A stretch of DNA of 64,000 nt from Isochrysis galbana (taxonomy: Eukaryota; Haptophyta; Isochrysidales; Isochrysidaceae). A program made the translations under genes and the position numbers. This document shows, in pieces, positions 19,586-29,940 of the stretch. Where the stretch lies: the NCBI GenBank assembly GCA_018136815.1, contig CM030934.1:6557698-6621697 (forward strand). The letters run 5' to 3'. Numbering within the stretch: the first letter of the stretch is position 1; the number at the start of each line of letters is the position of its first letter. Under the pieces are notes generated by a model, which saw only the letters and a program-made list of their open reading frames with translations, was not told the origin of the DNA and made no database searches.

Positions 19586-20608
19586 CCACAAACAGCAAGA
19601 GAGGCATGGGCGAAACGCCTCGACATCACGAAAGAAGACTGGAGGCACATAGCCAAGCTATACACCCTGCCGCTGTTGAAACATACCGACAAACACCCAC
19701 ACTTCAAACACATTACACACAGGAGGATAGGCACCAGGAATAGGTTCAAGACCAGCCCATCGGAAACTTGCAGGCTATGCAACCGATACCGGGAGGACTC
19801 ATGCCACCTAGCGTGGTGCCCCGCGACGAGGAAAATCTTTGACGCCATAGATGCAATCGCCGACTACACCCCAGACGCAAGTAGGTCAAGAAAACAGAAA
19901 ACGAAGGATAGACTATTTGCATACCCGAAAGCGACCACCCCCGACAGCCTAAAAGTTCTCTACATAATAGCTTGGAGATACATATTAAGAGACTTTTACA
20001 GAGTGGAATTCGAGTCATACGAATACCACTACATACCAACTCTAGAGTCCACGCTGATAAGATTCACTACCCTGGTGAGGGGGCTTGCCCCACAAGACGC
20101 CCACCGCCTAGAGCGCACACGCGCGGCGGCCCGGGGCAAAAAACCTAAGATCAAAAAACCTTCGGAGCTCTGCGCACCAATATTTACGGAAGACGCCAAG
20201 GGCAAGCTACAAATGAGTGACAACCTCGGCCTCGTGGCGACAGCACTCGGCCTAGCCGAGAAACTCGCCTGAGGTCGGAGCACACCTCTCTCCCCGAACA
20301 AGACATGCGCGAAAACGACTACAGGCTACGAGCGAAAGACAACTCACAAACGACGAGACAACGGCGTCCGCAAGACAGTCCCAACGGGCCACCCGGAGGC
20401 ACAGGAGGAAGGCGAGAACAGACCACCGGGGGCCGGTGCATTCCGCCCGACCCCGCCCCCCCCCGCAACCTGGGCCCCTAAGTAGAGCACGAGGGGAGTC
20501 GCCGCGAGGCGGGAAGTGAGGGAGAGGAAGGGAAATGGGCGTGGCTACAATAGTTAACCCCATGGCCACGCGCGAGGCGGGAATTTTAAAAGGTTTTTTT
20601 TTCATCAC
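19586..20608 (+). mobile_element. 5'-truncated LINE (LINE A), 3' kilobase
   Basis: This is the last part of an L1-like non-LTR retrotransposon. The reading frame from about 19590 to 20272 ends in TGA and encodes the domain after the reverse transcriptase: LHFKHITHRR-type and CRLCNRY...CHLAWCP, a C-x2-C...H-x4-C finger as in zf-RVT, followed by AWRYILRDFYRVEFESY. It aligns over its whole length with LINE B (39.6-40.3 kb) and LINE C (59.7-60.3 kb) but is clearly more distant from both than they are from each other. A 3' UTR of about 330 bp ends in aaaaggttttttttt. The coding part looks intact for what remains. The interval 20609-20981 has no recognised gene. Confidence 0.85.
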
Positions 20609-20981
20609 CAATACCCTCCCCCAATCCCTATTCTTTATTCTTTATTCTTTTGCGAGGCGAGCAAGCAGGGCAAGTGCGTAGCTCACAAGCACAAGTAACA
20701 AGTACTACTACGTAATACGTATCGAAACAGCACACAGCACACCCCGACACGAATCAAAACTGTCTGCACAACGTATCGTCATTCATTATTCATTCTCCCA
20801 CATGGACCTTCTCATGCCGCATAGTGAGAGTGAGAAGCGGGCCCTCTTCGTGGCCGATTCATATTCTGGAGAAAACATTTTGACACAAAAGAGCTTGCGG
20901 TCGCGCTACGTCGAAGCATACTCTTAGGTCGCTCGCCACGTGGTGGCGCGCACCCAATTCGAGCCGCCTGGAGCACAACGC

Positions 20982-21350
20982 TCAGTGTTGCATGTATTTG
21001 AAGGGGTTGGCATTAGCTCTGGCGACAACGAGGTGTGACTGGGTGCAGAAGGTGAAGAATGTCGGGATCATGAAGAGCCCGACCTTGCCCGAGATCCCGA
21101 TGCCGTTACGAAAGCGTGGGCTGTAGTGATCAATCATGAAGAGGATCGAACCCACATTCGCGCCGACAATCCCCGCCCACTTGAAGCCTTGCAAGACTGC
21201 CTCCTGGTTAATGACTGCCGTCTCAGCTGGCGTGAGCGCACGGTTCGGCATGCGTTCAGGTTTGGCCATGCGCTGGGCGACGGCGCGCGGCCGCTCGTGC
21301 ATCTCACGCCCCTCCTCTCGCGGCGTCTCCCCGTTGGGCCCGCGCACCAT
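20982..21350 (-). CDS. Small two-helix membrane protein, HIG1-like
   Basis: A 122-residue frame starts at ATG 21350. The N-terminal 45 residues are charged (Arg/Glu-rich). Two membrane helices follow: FKWAGIVGANVGSILFMID and SGKVGLFMIPTFFTFCTQS, separated by HYSPRFRNGIG, and the C-terminus is short (ANPFKYMQH). The pattern of a glycine-rich first helix, a loop with SPRFR and a second helix resembles HIG1/hypoxia-induced-type small mitochondrial proteins that associate with respiratory complexes; the resemblance is by eye and weak. The frame is open upstream to about 21473 without another ATG, so an upstream exon is possible. Confidence 0.55.
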   Translation of the reverse strand: MVRGPNGETPREEGREMHERPRAVAQRMAKPERMPNRALTPAETAVINQEAVLQGFKWAGIVGANVGSILFMIDHYSPRFRNGIGISGKVGLFMIPTFFTFCTQSHLVVARANANPFKYMQH

Positions 21351-22107
21351 CGCGTTTGCTCTCTCGGTGGCCGTCTCGGCGAGCCAGCGGCTCCTCTCTA
21401 CTGGTGTGCAGCAGTTCTCAGCAGTGCGGTGCGGACGGCTACCAACCCCAAAAGGAGTAAAAAGTAAAAGTCAGTCGACGGGAACATAGTCGTGACCGCC
21501 GCCGTCCGCTGCCTGTCGCCCCTTGTTCACGTCTCCGTGTGTGCGCTTTCTATGGTAACTGGAGCCTGGCGGACCTAGACTAGTTTTATTGTGCTAGGTC
21601 AGTCGCCTGCTCCACCCTTAGAAACAAAGGAGGCGAAAGGGGATGGTGGCGGGTAAGCTTGAGCGCTTGCACGTATGTGTGTGTGTATTGTGTATTTGTA
21701 TTAGCGTGGGGCTGGCGGCGCGCGGCGCGAGGAAAGAGGGTGAGAGCGCCGTTCCCCCGCGCGCGGGGGGCTGCTCTCTCTAGAGTCTCTCTTTCTTCCG
21801 GTCTTCGCGCACCCGCTGCTCCGTTGGTGTTCACCTGCGCAAACTAAAGTTCGATGTCTATGTCTATGAACGCCGCCGTCCGCGGCTTGTCGAGGTGTCG
21901 TTCCTTCAATTGTGGGGCATCAGTCGAATTGAGCGATCAAATGTCCATAGTTATGTATTCGGTATTTTTAAAATTAAATGAAGACTAGTGTGCGTGGGCA
22001 TACCAACTTTTTTCTCTGCCTTTCCCCGCGGGGACGCCACCCCCCACCTGCCCACCCCGGCAACTGCATCTGCCTTCATGGGCAGACCGGCTTGATTCCC
22101 CGATGCT
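21351..22107. other. Intergenic, no supported gene
   Basis: A short GT-rich stretch lies near 21675-21700 and an AT-rich stretch at 21950-21980. No conserved frame or RNA is seen. Confidence 0.4.
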
Positions 22108-22815
22108 TCAGCCACGTTTCCACTCGTCGAGGTCGTCTACTCCCAGCTTTCGGAGGATGTTCACGATGCTCTGTCGTTCTGGATGGCCAATACTGTTTAC
22201 GTACACTTTCGACGCTTGCCCGGTCCACTTCCAGTTGATGCATATCTCATGCAATGGATAGGGGCAGTCGCCGAGCAGATTGACAAGCACGCCCCTGAGA
22301 ATAGCTTTCATGAGCCACGGGAGGCTAGCTGATTGATACTTTACATCCGGCTGGCATTCGGCTACTTCAATGATGAATTGCAGCTGGGTTACGATTGGGC
22401 AAGAGTGAGGATTGGGTGCTTTCTGAAGGAGGGAGAAGAACCGTTGTACCCTGGGATGAGGCATGGGGAAACGTTTGAGCAACTCCTGCTTCTTTGCTTC
22501 GAAGACCGGTTCCATGTCATGGTCGGGGTCATCGAGCAGGATGGCGCCCTTGATGAGAATGTCGAGAGCGGCGACGTGTGCGCCTTGGGTGTAGGACGTG
22601 AGAGTTCGCTTTGCCGCAGGCTCGCCGCCCTGTGTGATGTCAACTTTCGAGCCCGTCTCTTCCTGGATGCACTTGCGCTTGGTGGAGTTCTCTTCAGGCT
22701 GAAGATTGTTGTCGGAATGAGCGGATTGTGGCGCAGCGCTGGTGGCGACCGGTGTCTCCATGGCCGATGGAGAGTTAGTGCCTTGAGCAAGCAAGTCCAC
22801 ACAAAGTTGTCGCAT
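22108..22815 (-). CDS. Hypothetical protein, 235 residues
   Basis: A single frame starts at ATG 22815 and ends at 22108. The first 75 residues are polar and probably disordered, with a basic patch (STKRKC). Residues 80-235 look like a folded helical domain rich in hydrophobic and aromatic residues (LQFIIEVAECQPDV, LPWLMKAILRGVLVNLLG, HEICINWKW, ERQSIVNILRKLGVDDLDEW). No membrane segment or signal peptide is seen. I do not recognise the family. The codon use and length favour a real gene over chance, but an incomplete model missing exons is possible. Confidence 0.45.
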   Translation of the reverse strand: MRQLCVDLLAQGTNSPSAMETPVATSAAPQSAHSDNNLQPEENSTKRKCIQEETGSKVDITQGGEPAAKRTLTSYTQGAHVAALDILIKGAILLDDPDHDMEPVFEAKKQELLKRFPMPHPRVQRFFSLLQKAPNPHSCPIVTQLQFIIEVAECQPDVKYQSASLPWLMKAILRGVLVNLLGDCPYPLHEICINWKWTGQASKVYVNSIGHPERQSIVNILRKLGVDDLDEWKRG

Positions 22816-23275
22816 CCGCGATCGACCTTTTTGTTTTAGAAGTTGTTTGCGTTTCTATGTTCCCTCCTTGCAGGCTAGCCACGAGTCACCGTCGCAGTGT
22901 CCTACATTCGTCCATTCGCCCTTGTTGCCCTCGCCTCCTTTATCGCCTCCTTTGTCGCCTGCTTGCCCCTCACCTGGCTTACCTCCTTGCGTGCTCCTCG
23001 CGTTTTAGGCTAAGTCGCGCGATCAGGTATCGCCGGTGCAAGGAACCGCCCCCTTGTGTGACCCTGATTCCCCCTCAGGTGTTGGCCGTTGGATTATACC
23101 GTGGCGCTATTTTACTTCGGTCTTCATCAAATCACTTAAGGTTTTTCGAAAGATTCCCTCCTTATTCCTGTGCGTAACTGTCGCCCCGCAAACTATGAAA
23201 CATCTGATCTGGTCGCGTACGGGGTGCTCCTGGGCCTCTCCTTGGGGGTGCTCGCGGGGGTGCTCATGGTAGGGT
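22816..23275. other. Spacer before assembly gap
   Basis: On the plus strand, 23185-23275 translates to a strongly hydrophobic segment (DLVAYGVLLGLSLGVLAGVLM) that runs into the gap. It may be an exon of a membrane protein or a chance frame; nothing else supports it. Confidence 0.3.
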
Positions 23276-23375
23276 NNNNNNNNNNNNNNNNNNNNNNNNN
23301 NNNNNNNNNNNNNNNNNNNNNNNNNNNNNNNNNNNNNNNNNNNNNNNNNNNNNNNNNNNNNNNNNNNNNNNNNNN
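23276..23375. other. Assembly gap, 100 N
   Basis: Exactly 100 N, the conventional size for a gap of unknown length. It lies just beyond the last readable exon of the kinase/nucleotidyltransferase gene, whose 3' exons are probably missing here. Confidence 0.99.
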
Positions 23376-23452
23376 AGCGTACGCGTCCGCCTTACCGTCA
23401 CCCAGCGACGCGGGTGGAGCGTGGTGTGAGCGTGATGGTTCCCACAAGCCAC

Positions 23453-26022
23453 CGACACACCCGTAGTTGTGTACATCCGCTTCCGGCGTGCGATGTAGCG
23501 CCATCAGCGAGGTGCCCGAGTAGGCCTTGAGCAATTGGGAGACGCACGAGGCGCCCTGTGGATGAGTGGAGCTGTAGAGATGATCACCGAGAATCAAGAG
23601 TGCAGGATCGGTCTCGCACAGAGCGGAACGGGCGCAGAGTATTGCGTGGCCAAGCCCAAGCTGCTCAGCCTATAAAGGGTTTCCGTGGCAGACTTGAGCA
23701 AGCTTATGAAAGACCACTACGTGCCATAGTGACACCGCTTGCAATGGATGCAGGGACCTTGGCCCACAAGGAGCGCATTTTGACCCCGGAGGCATGGGTG
23801 AAATACATATGCAGATACACTTGTGCGGTCGTCGGTGCAGCCAATGCTAAGTGTGTGGACGGGACGCATAAGAGCCAAGAAAAGGAGCGTTAGAAGGATG
23901 GTTTTGAAGCCTTTGACGCACCTGCTCCACGAGGACAACTTTCGTCCCCAGCTCCTTGATCTTCATCGCGTACTGCTGCAACCGAGGTGGCATGCGTTGC
24001 ATTTCACGCACGGAGGGGGATCGCTTGAAAAGGGCCTCGAAGTCGGCACGATGTTCAGGAGAAACGATGATGACAATGAGGCCGATGTCAGCATCAACCG
24101 CCTGGAATCAGCAGTCATGAGGGATGGAGGCGAGTATTGAGACCAGCCGCAACCCGACCACGGCCGTCAAAGCGTGACGAATGCACTTGCGATCGGCGCG
24201 TAGCCGTGCAGCTCTGTGCAGCCCGTCGATATTTTTGGGCGACATCAACCAGAATGCGGATTGGCCAATCGGGAACGGCTATTACCTGCTCGACGAGGAC
24301 CAATAGTGCAGGTTTCAAGATGCCGTCGGCGTCGACGATAGGAAAAAGAGCCGGCGGCGTCGTATGCGAGGCTGGGAACGAGGCGGCTGAGAAAGAGGCG
24401 GCTGGAATGATCGCTTGCGTGACCGGTTTTGCGGCACCGATCTGAAGCAGCGCGAGACAAAGGCTCGGTGAGGATGGGCAAAGCGTCGTGATGAGCCGGG
24501 GATGGCATGCACATACGACCAGCAATGAACACAAAAGAATGGGCGCTGGCAAAACCCCTACGAGCCAATCGCCTCACGCCACACCCAATGAAAACTTGCC
24601 TGCAGAGGCATAGCCGACATACCGAGCTCCTTCTCCACAACAGCAATAGCAGCCTCCATGTCCTCGCGGGATTTGCACAGTAGTTGTGCACAGCCGTCGC
24701 CCTGCGGATTGAGTAGACGACAATGAGACACCACACAAGGTTTGCACGACGACTGGGCTTTGGAAAGTGAGGACGCCCATCTGGATTCGTTTTGGAGAGC
24801 ACGGCAAGGGGGGTTGCACCTGCGAGCCAACGCCCTTCGCACCCCAAATAAACTTACGGAGCGGGGCATACTCGAGCACACGATGCAGGTTCGGCGCGGT
24901 GAGCTGCGATGGACAGACCGGCATGGCATACTTGTCGAAGAGCATCTGGGCCTCGTCCATGAGTTCGCCCAATTTCTGACGACGCGACGTACAAATGAGG
25001 GCAGAATGTGCTGATCCGATGGGCATGCAGCGTTGCACCTCTACCAATAGGTGCATGGAGGTTTGAGGAAAAGAACACAAAGCCTCGTTGTCACCTGCAT
25101 GTTACCCTGGTCGAGAGCCTTCATGGCCTCCTTCATCATGCGCGTGTTTATCGGGCCGAGAAGTTCATGTACCCCCGCCTCGGCATCGTCATCGGGGATC
25201 GGATAGCACTTTGTCAACTTTTGGAGAATCTCGACGGTATCCTAAGCACAAGAGGACGACAAGCGAGGACATGCATCAGCAGCCCGAAATCGGCATTGCC
25301 ACCAGCACGAGCCGTCAGCCTACCTTTGTGCCGTCGAGTTCGACAATCGCCAGGTATATTGTACACTTCAAATTGAGCTCATCACAATCAAGGCGGTCCC
25401 CGTCAAAGGTCATTAGGACAGGACGATTGCCAAAAGCGCAGCACTGATCCATGCGTCCACATTGAGACGGTGTGGTGATCTCACCATGATACGCCAAATC
25501 CATCTCACCCCGCACCGTGAGTTTAAGGTCATATACACGGTTGAAGGCGCGGGCGGCAAGTACGCAAGCTGCAGCTGATGAGGACAAGCCTTTCCGCGCA
25601 GGAAGATCGGTGTGATAGTTGTGTATCACTAGTCCTGAGACGTGGTATCGGACCAGGATCTGATATGCCACGCCAGCAACATATGAGAAGTGCCCGCCGG
25701 ACTCGGCGGCCGCAATAAGCGCAGCAGGCTCCATCGGGAATTCGACCGGCCCGACAGCGGTGCCAGTGTGATCAATCGACGTGACGATCAGCTTGGATGG
25801 GTGGCGGCATGCCTTGGCGTACAGCCCCTGGTTGGTGCCTGATACGAGGCACATGCCAGGAAGGAGCGCCGCGTTGAATCGGCGGTACGAGCCTGCCCAG
25901 TCCGAGTGCTCGCCCATGAGGCAGATTCTGCCGGGGACGAAGAGCTCGAACGCGCGTTCGCTCTCCAGCTGAGAGAGCATTGCTGTGCGGTCCGACGGCC
26001 GCTCAGTTGGCGTGGCCGACAT
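23453..26022 (-). CDS. Fusion of GHMP sugar kinase and sugar-1-phosphate nucleotidyltransferase (3' end lost in gap)
   Basis: Seven exons splice in phase: 26022-25324, 25241-25095, 24975-24820, 24701-24600, 24441-24286, 24101-23922 and 23660-23453, about 549 residues. Exons 1-4 form a GHMP kinase: ELFVPGRICLMGEHSDW at the N-terminus, the ATP loop LPARKGLSSSAAA, and the C-terminal glycine motif GAKGVGSQGDGCAQLL built across the exon 3/4 junction. Exons 5-7 form an NTP_transferase domain: VTQAIIPA...FPASHTTPPALFPIVDADG, GLGHAI and LLILGDHLY. Kinase plus pyrophosphorylase would turn a free sugar into its nucleotide form, as plant FKGP does in the opposite domain order. The usual GxGTR loop reads SFSAAS here, so nucleotidyl transfer is doubtful. 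Intron 4 uses a GC donor (CAG|GCAAGT). The sugar is not predictable. Confidence 0.82.
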
Positions 26023-26791
26023 GCCACCCTCTCCCTCTCTCCCTCTCCCGCCCTCTCGCCCTTCCGCACGCCCTCTCTCGCGCGTGCTCTCTCACCCTCT
26101 CTCGCCCCCCCTCCCCCCCTTCCCCCTTCCCCCTCTCTGTCAGGCCACGGCCTCGCCCTCGCCGGCTGCTCTCCCCTCCCTTTCCCGCCTTCTCTCCCCT
26201 CGCCGGCTCTCCCCTTCCCGAGGGCGGCGCCAGAAGCCGCCGCGCGGCCGAGCTCGTCCTTGAGTAAAGTACTTTACACTTTACACAGGATTTCACAGGT
26301 TTTCGCCTGGACTCGGGTGAGCGAAGGAGCGCATATGGCTTTTTGAACGGAGAAGACCTCAGATGAGGCACCTTTCACGGTCGACCCTGTGAAAATGTGA
26401 AACGAGCGCCACCTCGTGAATCGAGCGTCTACCCCCCCCCCCCGGTATCTTCGGCCACGGGCGAGGCACCGGTGCGGGGAGAGGTCGTCGAACAATAAAA
26501 CTTGCCTCGCCCCCCCCCCCGTAAGGAGAAAACAAAATTGCGCACGCGACACGAGGCCCGGCGAGCAGGCGAGGCCCCCCCCCCGCCCCGCCAGCGCTCT
26601 CCCCTCGTGTGGTCAGTTTTGCCTCTGCAGCCCTGCGCCTCGACGGCAGCGGCGCAGACCAGGCGGGCGTGAGCAGCGTCTCGAATCCCCGCGAGCGTCC
26701 AGCCAGCCTCACTTGCCGCTTACCTTCCCCTGCCCCCTCTTCTCCCGTGCGAACCGATTGCTGTGCAGGCGTCGTCTGACTCTCAGCAGAC
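26023..26791. other. Shared upstream region of the kinase and eL21 genes
   Basis: The two genes are divergent. 26030-26240 is C/T-rich with long pyrimidine runs, and C homopolymers occur near 26430, 26510 and 26575. A pyrimidine-rich leader just before the eL21 start would fit a translationally controlled ribosomal-protein mRNA, but that is inference. No other gene is seen. Confidence 0.5.
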
Positions 26792-27340
26792 ATGGGTTAT
26801 GGAAAGGGCGCTCGCCCTATGGGCTACCGTGCGCACACGCGCGATCTCTTCTCAAAGAAGCCCAAGGACAAGGGCTACAACCCGCCGCTGACGACGTTCC
26901 TCCGCCAGTACAAAGTTGGCGACTGTGTTGATGTCGTGGCGAACTCTGGGCAGCAAAAGGGTATGCCGCACAAGTTCTACCATGGCCGCACCGGTACTGT
27001 GTGGAACATCACCCGCCGTGCGATTGGCGTTGAGATCAACAAGGTCCACCGTCAGAGGCAGCTTGTGAAGCGTATTCACGTTCGCGTAGAGCACCTGCGA
27101 CCATCCAAGTCCAAGACTGGACACCTTGATCGTGTGAAGTCGAATGAGGCCAAGAAGAAGGCGGCCAAGGAGTCGGGCACGCCGGTGCCGGCATCAGAGC
27201 TCAAGCGGCAGCCGGCTGGCCCGCGTGACGGCTTCCTCCTCAACATCGAGGGCACCTTCCAAGGCAAGGTGCACACGCTGACCCCTGTGCCGTATGTCTT
27301 CAAGCCGCTTGAGAAGATTGCTGTTGGCCATGCTAGCTAG
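26792..27340 (+). CDS. RPL21: 60S ribosomal protein eL21
   Basis: A single exon encodes 182 residues. The family signatures are clear: YKVGDCVDV, GMPHKFYHGRTGTVWN (human GMPHKCYHGKTGRVYN), HVRVEHLRPSKSK, and the end LKRQPAGPR...PVPYVF. eL21 is a structural protein of the large cytosolic ribosomal subunit. It is about 20 residues longer than animal forms because of an altered N-terminus (MGYGKGARPMGYR) and a C-terminal extension. The start ATG 26792 is preceded by a tgtgcag that could be a splice acceptor for a 5' UTR intron, as ribosomal-protein genes often have. Confidence 0.96.
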   Translation: MGYGKGARPMGYRAHTRDLFSKKPKDKGYNPPLTTFLRQYKVGDCVDVVANSGQQKGMPHKFYHGRTGTVWNITRRAIGVEINKVHRQRQLVKRIHVRVEHLRPSKSKTGHLDRVKSNEAKKKAAKESGTPVPASELKRQPAGPRDGFLLNIEGTFQGKVHTLTPVPYVFKPLEKIAVGHAS

Positions 27341-28620
27341 GCGCGTTGCGCGTGGCTGGCCATGAGCACTAAGTGGCTGTTTACCATTTCCTCTGGAGAG
27401 ATATGTGTCCATTCGCTGTCCCCTGCCGCGTGTTGCCGCGGACGGGCGTCAGCCTCGCGGGCGGACAGCCATTGAGGGTGCGTGTGGGTACATTGGTGTG
27501 TTGAGCGTAGCGATGGCCCGCACACCATGCGCGTGTGATGCTCTGCACTTTTGTGCGCCCACAAAGTCCGACGGTCTCGTGGTCACATGGCATTGCAATA
27601 TTTAGAAAACGGTCTGGCATGCGCGACGCACTGCTTTACTCGCTCATGTCGATTTATTTACGAGAGACAACCAGAGATGTGCACGCATACATATTCATTT
27701 ACATGCCTAGACAAGTCTTAGACAACATTTTGATCATCTCCAGCCGCGGCGTGCGCTAGCTAACTGCACACCACCATATTTCCCTCACTCACCCTCCACA
27801 CCCCCCCCCCCCCTCGCCGCACAGGCGAGGAACACGCCCCGCTCCCCGTGCACTACGTAGGTCTAGGTGTGTAAAGGGTCAAGGTCAAGGTCAAGGGGCT
27901 GATGGGTTGATTCCTGATCTTGATTCGCCTTCAACTTCAACTTCAAGCAGTTCGAGTATGTCAACTAAGTTTGTACTTGGTTCGCCCATGGGCCATGGGG
28001 GAGCACGAGCCCCCCCACCCCTCTCCACTCCTCCCCTGCTGTTGGGCAGGAGCCACCCAACCCCTCCTGGCATGCCTTATGGCATGCCAAGGGCCAAGGG
28101 CTGAATGCTGAAATCTCTCACTGACAGCAGACAGGCTCGTCTGGTTCGCTCGCCCTAGCCATGGCCCGCCCTATATCAGGACTGTGTTGTATTCAGGCCT
28201 TTTTGACATGAGTATTAGGGCAATCAAATATTATTTTAACTTCTAAGGGTGTAAAAGCATGAAAAAGTGAGGATTGACAAAGGATTGAGATTGAGGAAAT
28301 ACGAAATACACCAAAGTAAATGTAAAGCGGTAGAAACCCCGAAAAACATCCATCTAGCACATATTCGATGCCCTTCCGAGCTCGAGGGAGCACCCACCCA
28401 GACTTCCTAGCTCGAGCACCCATCCAAACTTGCAGAAAAATTGTAGTAGTAAAAGTATTTACCTGGCCGTACCACTGACCACTGAGGGCTGCCCCCTCGC
28501 CCACACCCCGTCGCTGAGGAAGCGGCAGGAGACCCCCGCCATAAGACAGAGGTCGACCAAGCACGCGCAACCCATGCACGCAAGCCCCCATCCATCGGAA
28601 GTTTGGGGCACGTGAGAATC
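27341..28620. other. Intergenic, no supported gene
   Basis: A C homopolymer lies near 27800 and a short tandem aaggtc at 27878-27895. Otherwise I see nothing conserved. The two flanking genes converge here, so both 3' UTRs should be inside. Confidence 0.5.
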
Positions 28621-29940
28621 TCAGCTCTTTGCTGCAAGCCGTTCGGCTGCCGTTTCTTTCGATGCCGCATCAGCGAGCTGCCCGCACCCGGCGTCGATGT
28701 CGATGCCACGACGCACGCGCACAGTCGCTGGAATGCCATTTTTTTCGAGCGTGCGCACAAACACCTCGGCGTCGGGCAGCGAGGTTGGCTGGCCGTTGAA
28801 GCCCCTGGTAGGATTCAGCGGGATCAAATTGACATGGCACTTGAGACCGCGAAGCCTTGCAGCAAGTGCACGCGCCGATGTTGCGTCGTCATTCTGCCCA
28901 GCGATGAGAGCCCACTCGAATGAGATGCGCCGCCCGGTCCTCTCGACGTAATAGCGGCACGCGTCGAATAGCGTATCTAGATCGTACTTACGGTTGACGG
29001 GCATGAGGGCGGAGCGCGAGGCATCATCGGACTCGTGCAACGAGATCGCGAGCTTGATCTCACCAAGATCGCCATCTGCAATATCATCAGCAAAGCGGCG
29101 GATCTCTGGGACGAGTCCAACGGTAGAGATGGTGATGTGCCGCGCCCCGATCCCCAGGTCCTTCATGATCCGCCGCGCCGCGGCCAAGACAGCGTCGTAG
29201 TTGCGAAACGGCTCGCCCATGCCCATGAACACAACGTTTGACAAGCGCTCATCTTTTTCGCGGAGCTCGGACGCAAAGCGCGCTGCTTGCTCAAAGATCT
29301 CCGCCTCGCTGAGGTGTCTGCGAAAGCCCATCTGCCCAGTCGCACAGAATGTACATCCCATCGCGCAGCCGACTTGCGATGAGATGCACGCGGTGCGACG
29401 GCGCGTGTCGTATGGCATGAGCACCGACTCGATCAGCGAGTCGTCCGTGCAGCGCCATAGCCGCTTGCGTGTGCCGTCCTGGCTGACCTGCTCAGCGGCA
29501 ACCTGCATGGATCCCAGGGTCGCGCGTTCGCCCAACCCGGCGCGCAGCGCTTTGGGTAGATTATTCATGTCGTCGAAGGTCTTCGCCGGGCTCTCTCCGT
29601 ACAGCCATGCCTTGAGCTGCTTGGCTCTGTATTTTGGCTGTCCCAGCTCAACCATCAGTTCCGCCAGCTCCGTGTCGTCGAGCGCGTAAAGATTGATCTG
29701 CCCACTGTGCTCTGCGCCGAGCATGCGGAGCTGGCTTCGCGCGGACCGCCCGAGCCCCCCGCCCCCTACCCCGCCAGAAATTCCTGAGGTGAACAGCCGC
29801 TCACCACCCAGAGACAGCTGCCGCATCGAGCGGCTAAGCTCTGGCGGGCGGAGCGCTGGTGCAGCGAGGTGCAAGAGGGCCCTGCCTGCGGGAGCGACGA
29901 GCGCCGACGATAGTAATGGTAACGACGTCAGCGGGAGCAT
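28621..29940 (-). CDS. rlmN: RlmN-type rRNA (adenine-C2) methyltransferase, radical SAM, organelle-targeted
   Basis: A single exon of 439 residues starts at ATG 29940. The frame extends further 5' but contains no ATG there. Residues 1-45 are hydrophobic and Arg-containing (LPLLSSALVAPAGRALLHL), suiting a signal or transit peptide. The enzyme core shows the radical SAM cluster CAMGCTFC (C192, C196, C199), the upstream Cys at 185 (E. coli Cys118) and the C-terminal DIDAGCGQL (C419, E. coli Cys355), which forms the methyl-carrying intermediate. VVFMGMGEPFRNYD and LIPLNPTRGFNG are also family blocks. All catalytic cysteines are present. It should methylate C2 of A2503-type 23S rRNA in plastid or mitochondrial ribosomes and possibly tRNA A37. 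A bacterial or organellar origin is likely. Confidence 0.93.
   Translation of the reverse strand: MLPLTSLPLLSSALVAPAGRALLHLAAPALRPPELSRSMRQLSLGGERLFTSGISGGVGGGGLGRSARSQLRMLGAEHSGQINLYALDDTELAELMVELGQPKYRAKQLKAWLYGESPAKTFDDMNNLPKALRAGLGERATLGSMQVAAEQVSQDGTRKRLWRCTDDSLIESVLMPYDTRRRTACISSQVGCAMGCTFCATGQMGFRRHLSEAEIFEQAARFASELREKDERLSNVVFMGMGEPFRNYDAVLAAARRIMKDLGIGARHITISTVGLVPEIRRFADDIADGDLGEIKLAISLHESDDASRSALMPVNRKYDLDTLFDACRYYVERTGRRISFEWALIAGQNDDATSARALAARLRGLKCHVNLIPLNPTRGFNGQPTSLPDAEVFVRTLEKNGIPATVRVRRGIDIDAGCGQLADAASKETAAERLAAKS

Noticed and set aside
23185-23275. Membrane-protein exon at the left border of the gap
   Set aside because: Only one hydrophobic stretch of about 25 residues is visible; it may be chance, so it is noted only as spacer content.
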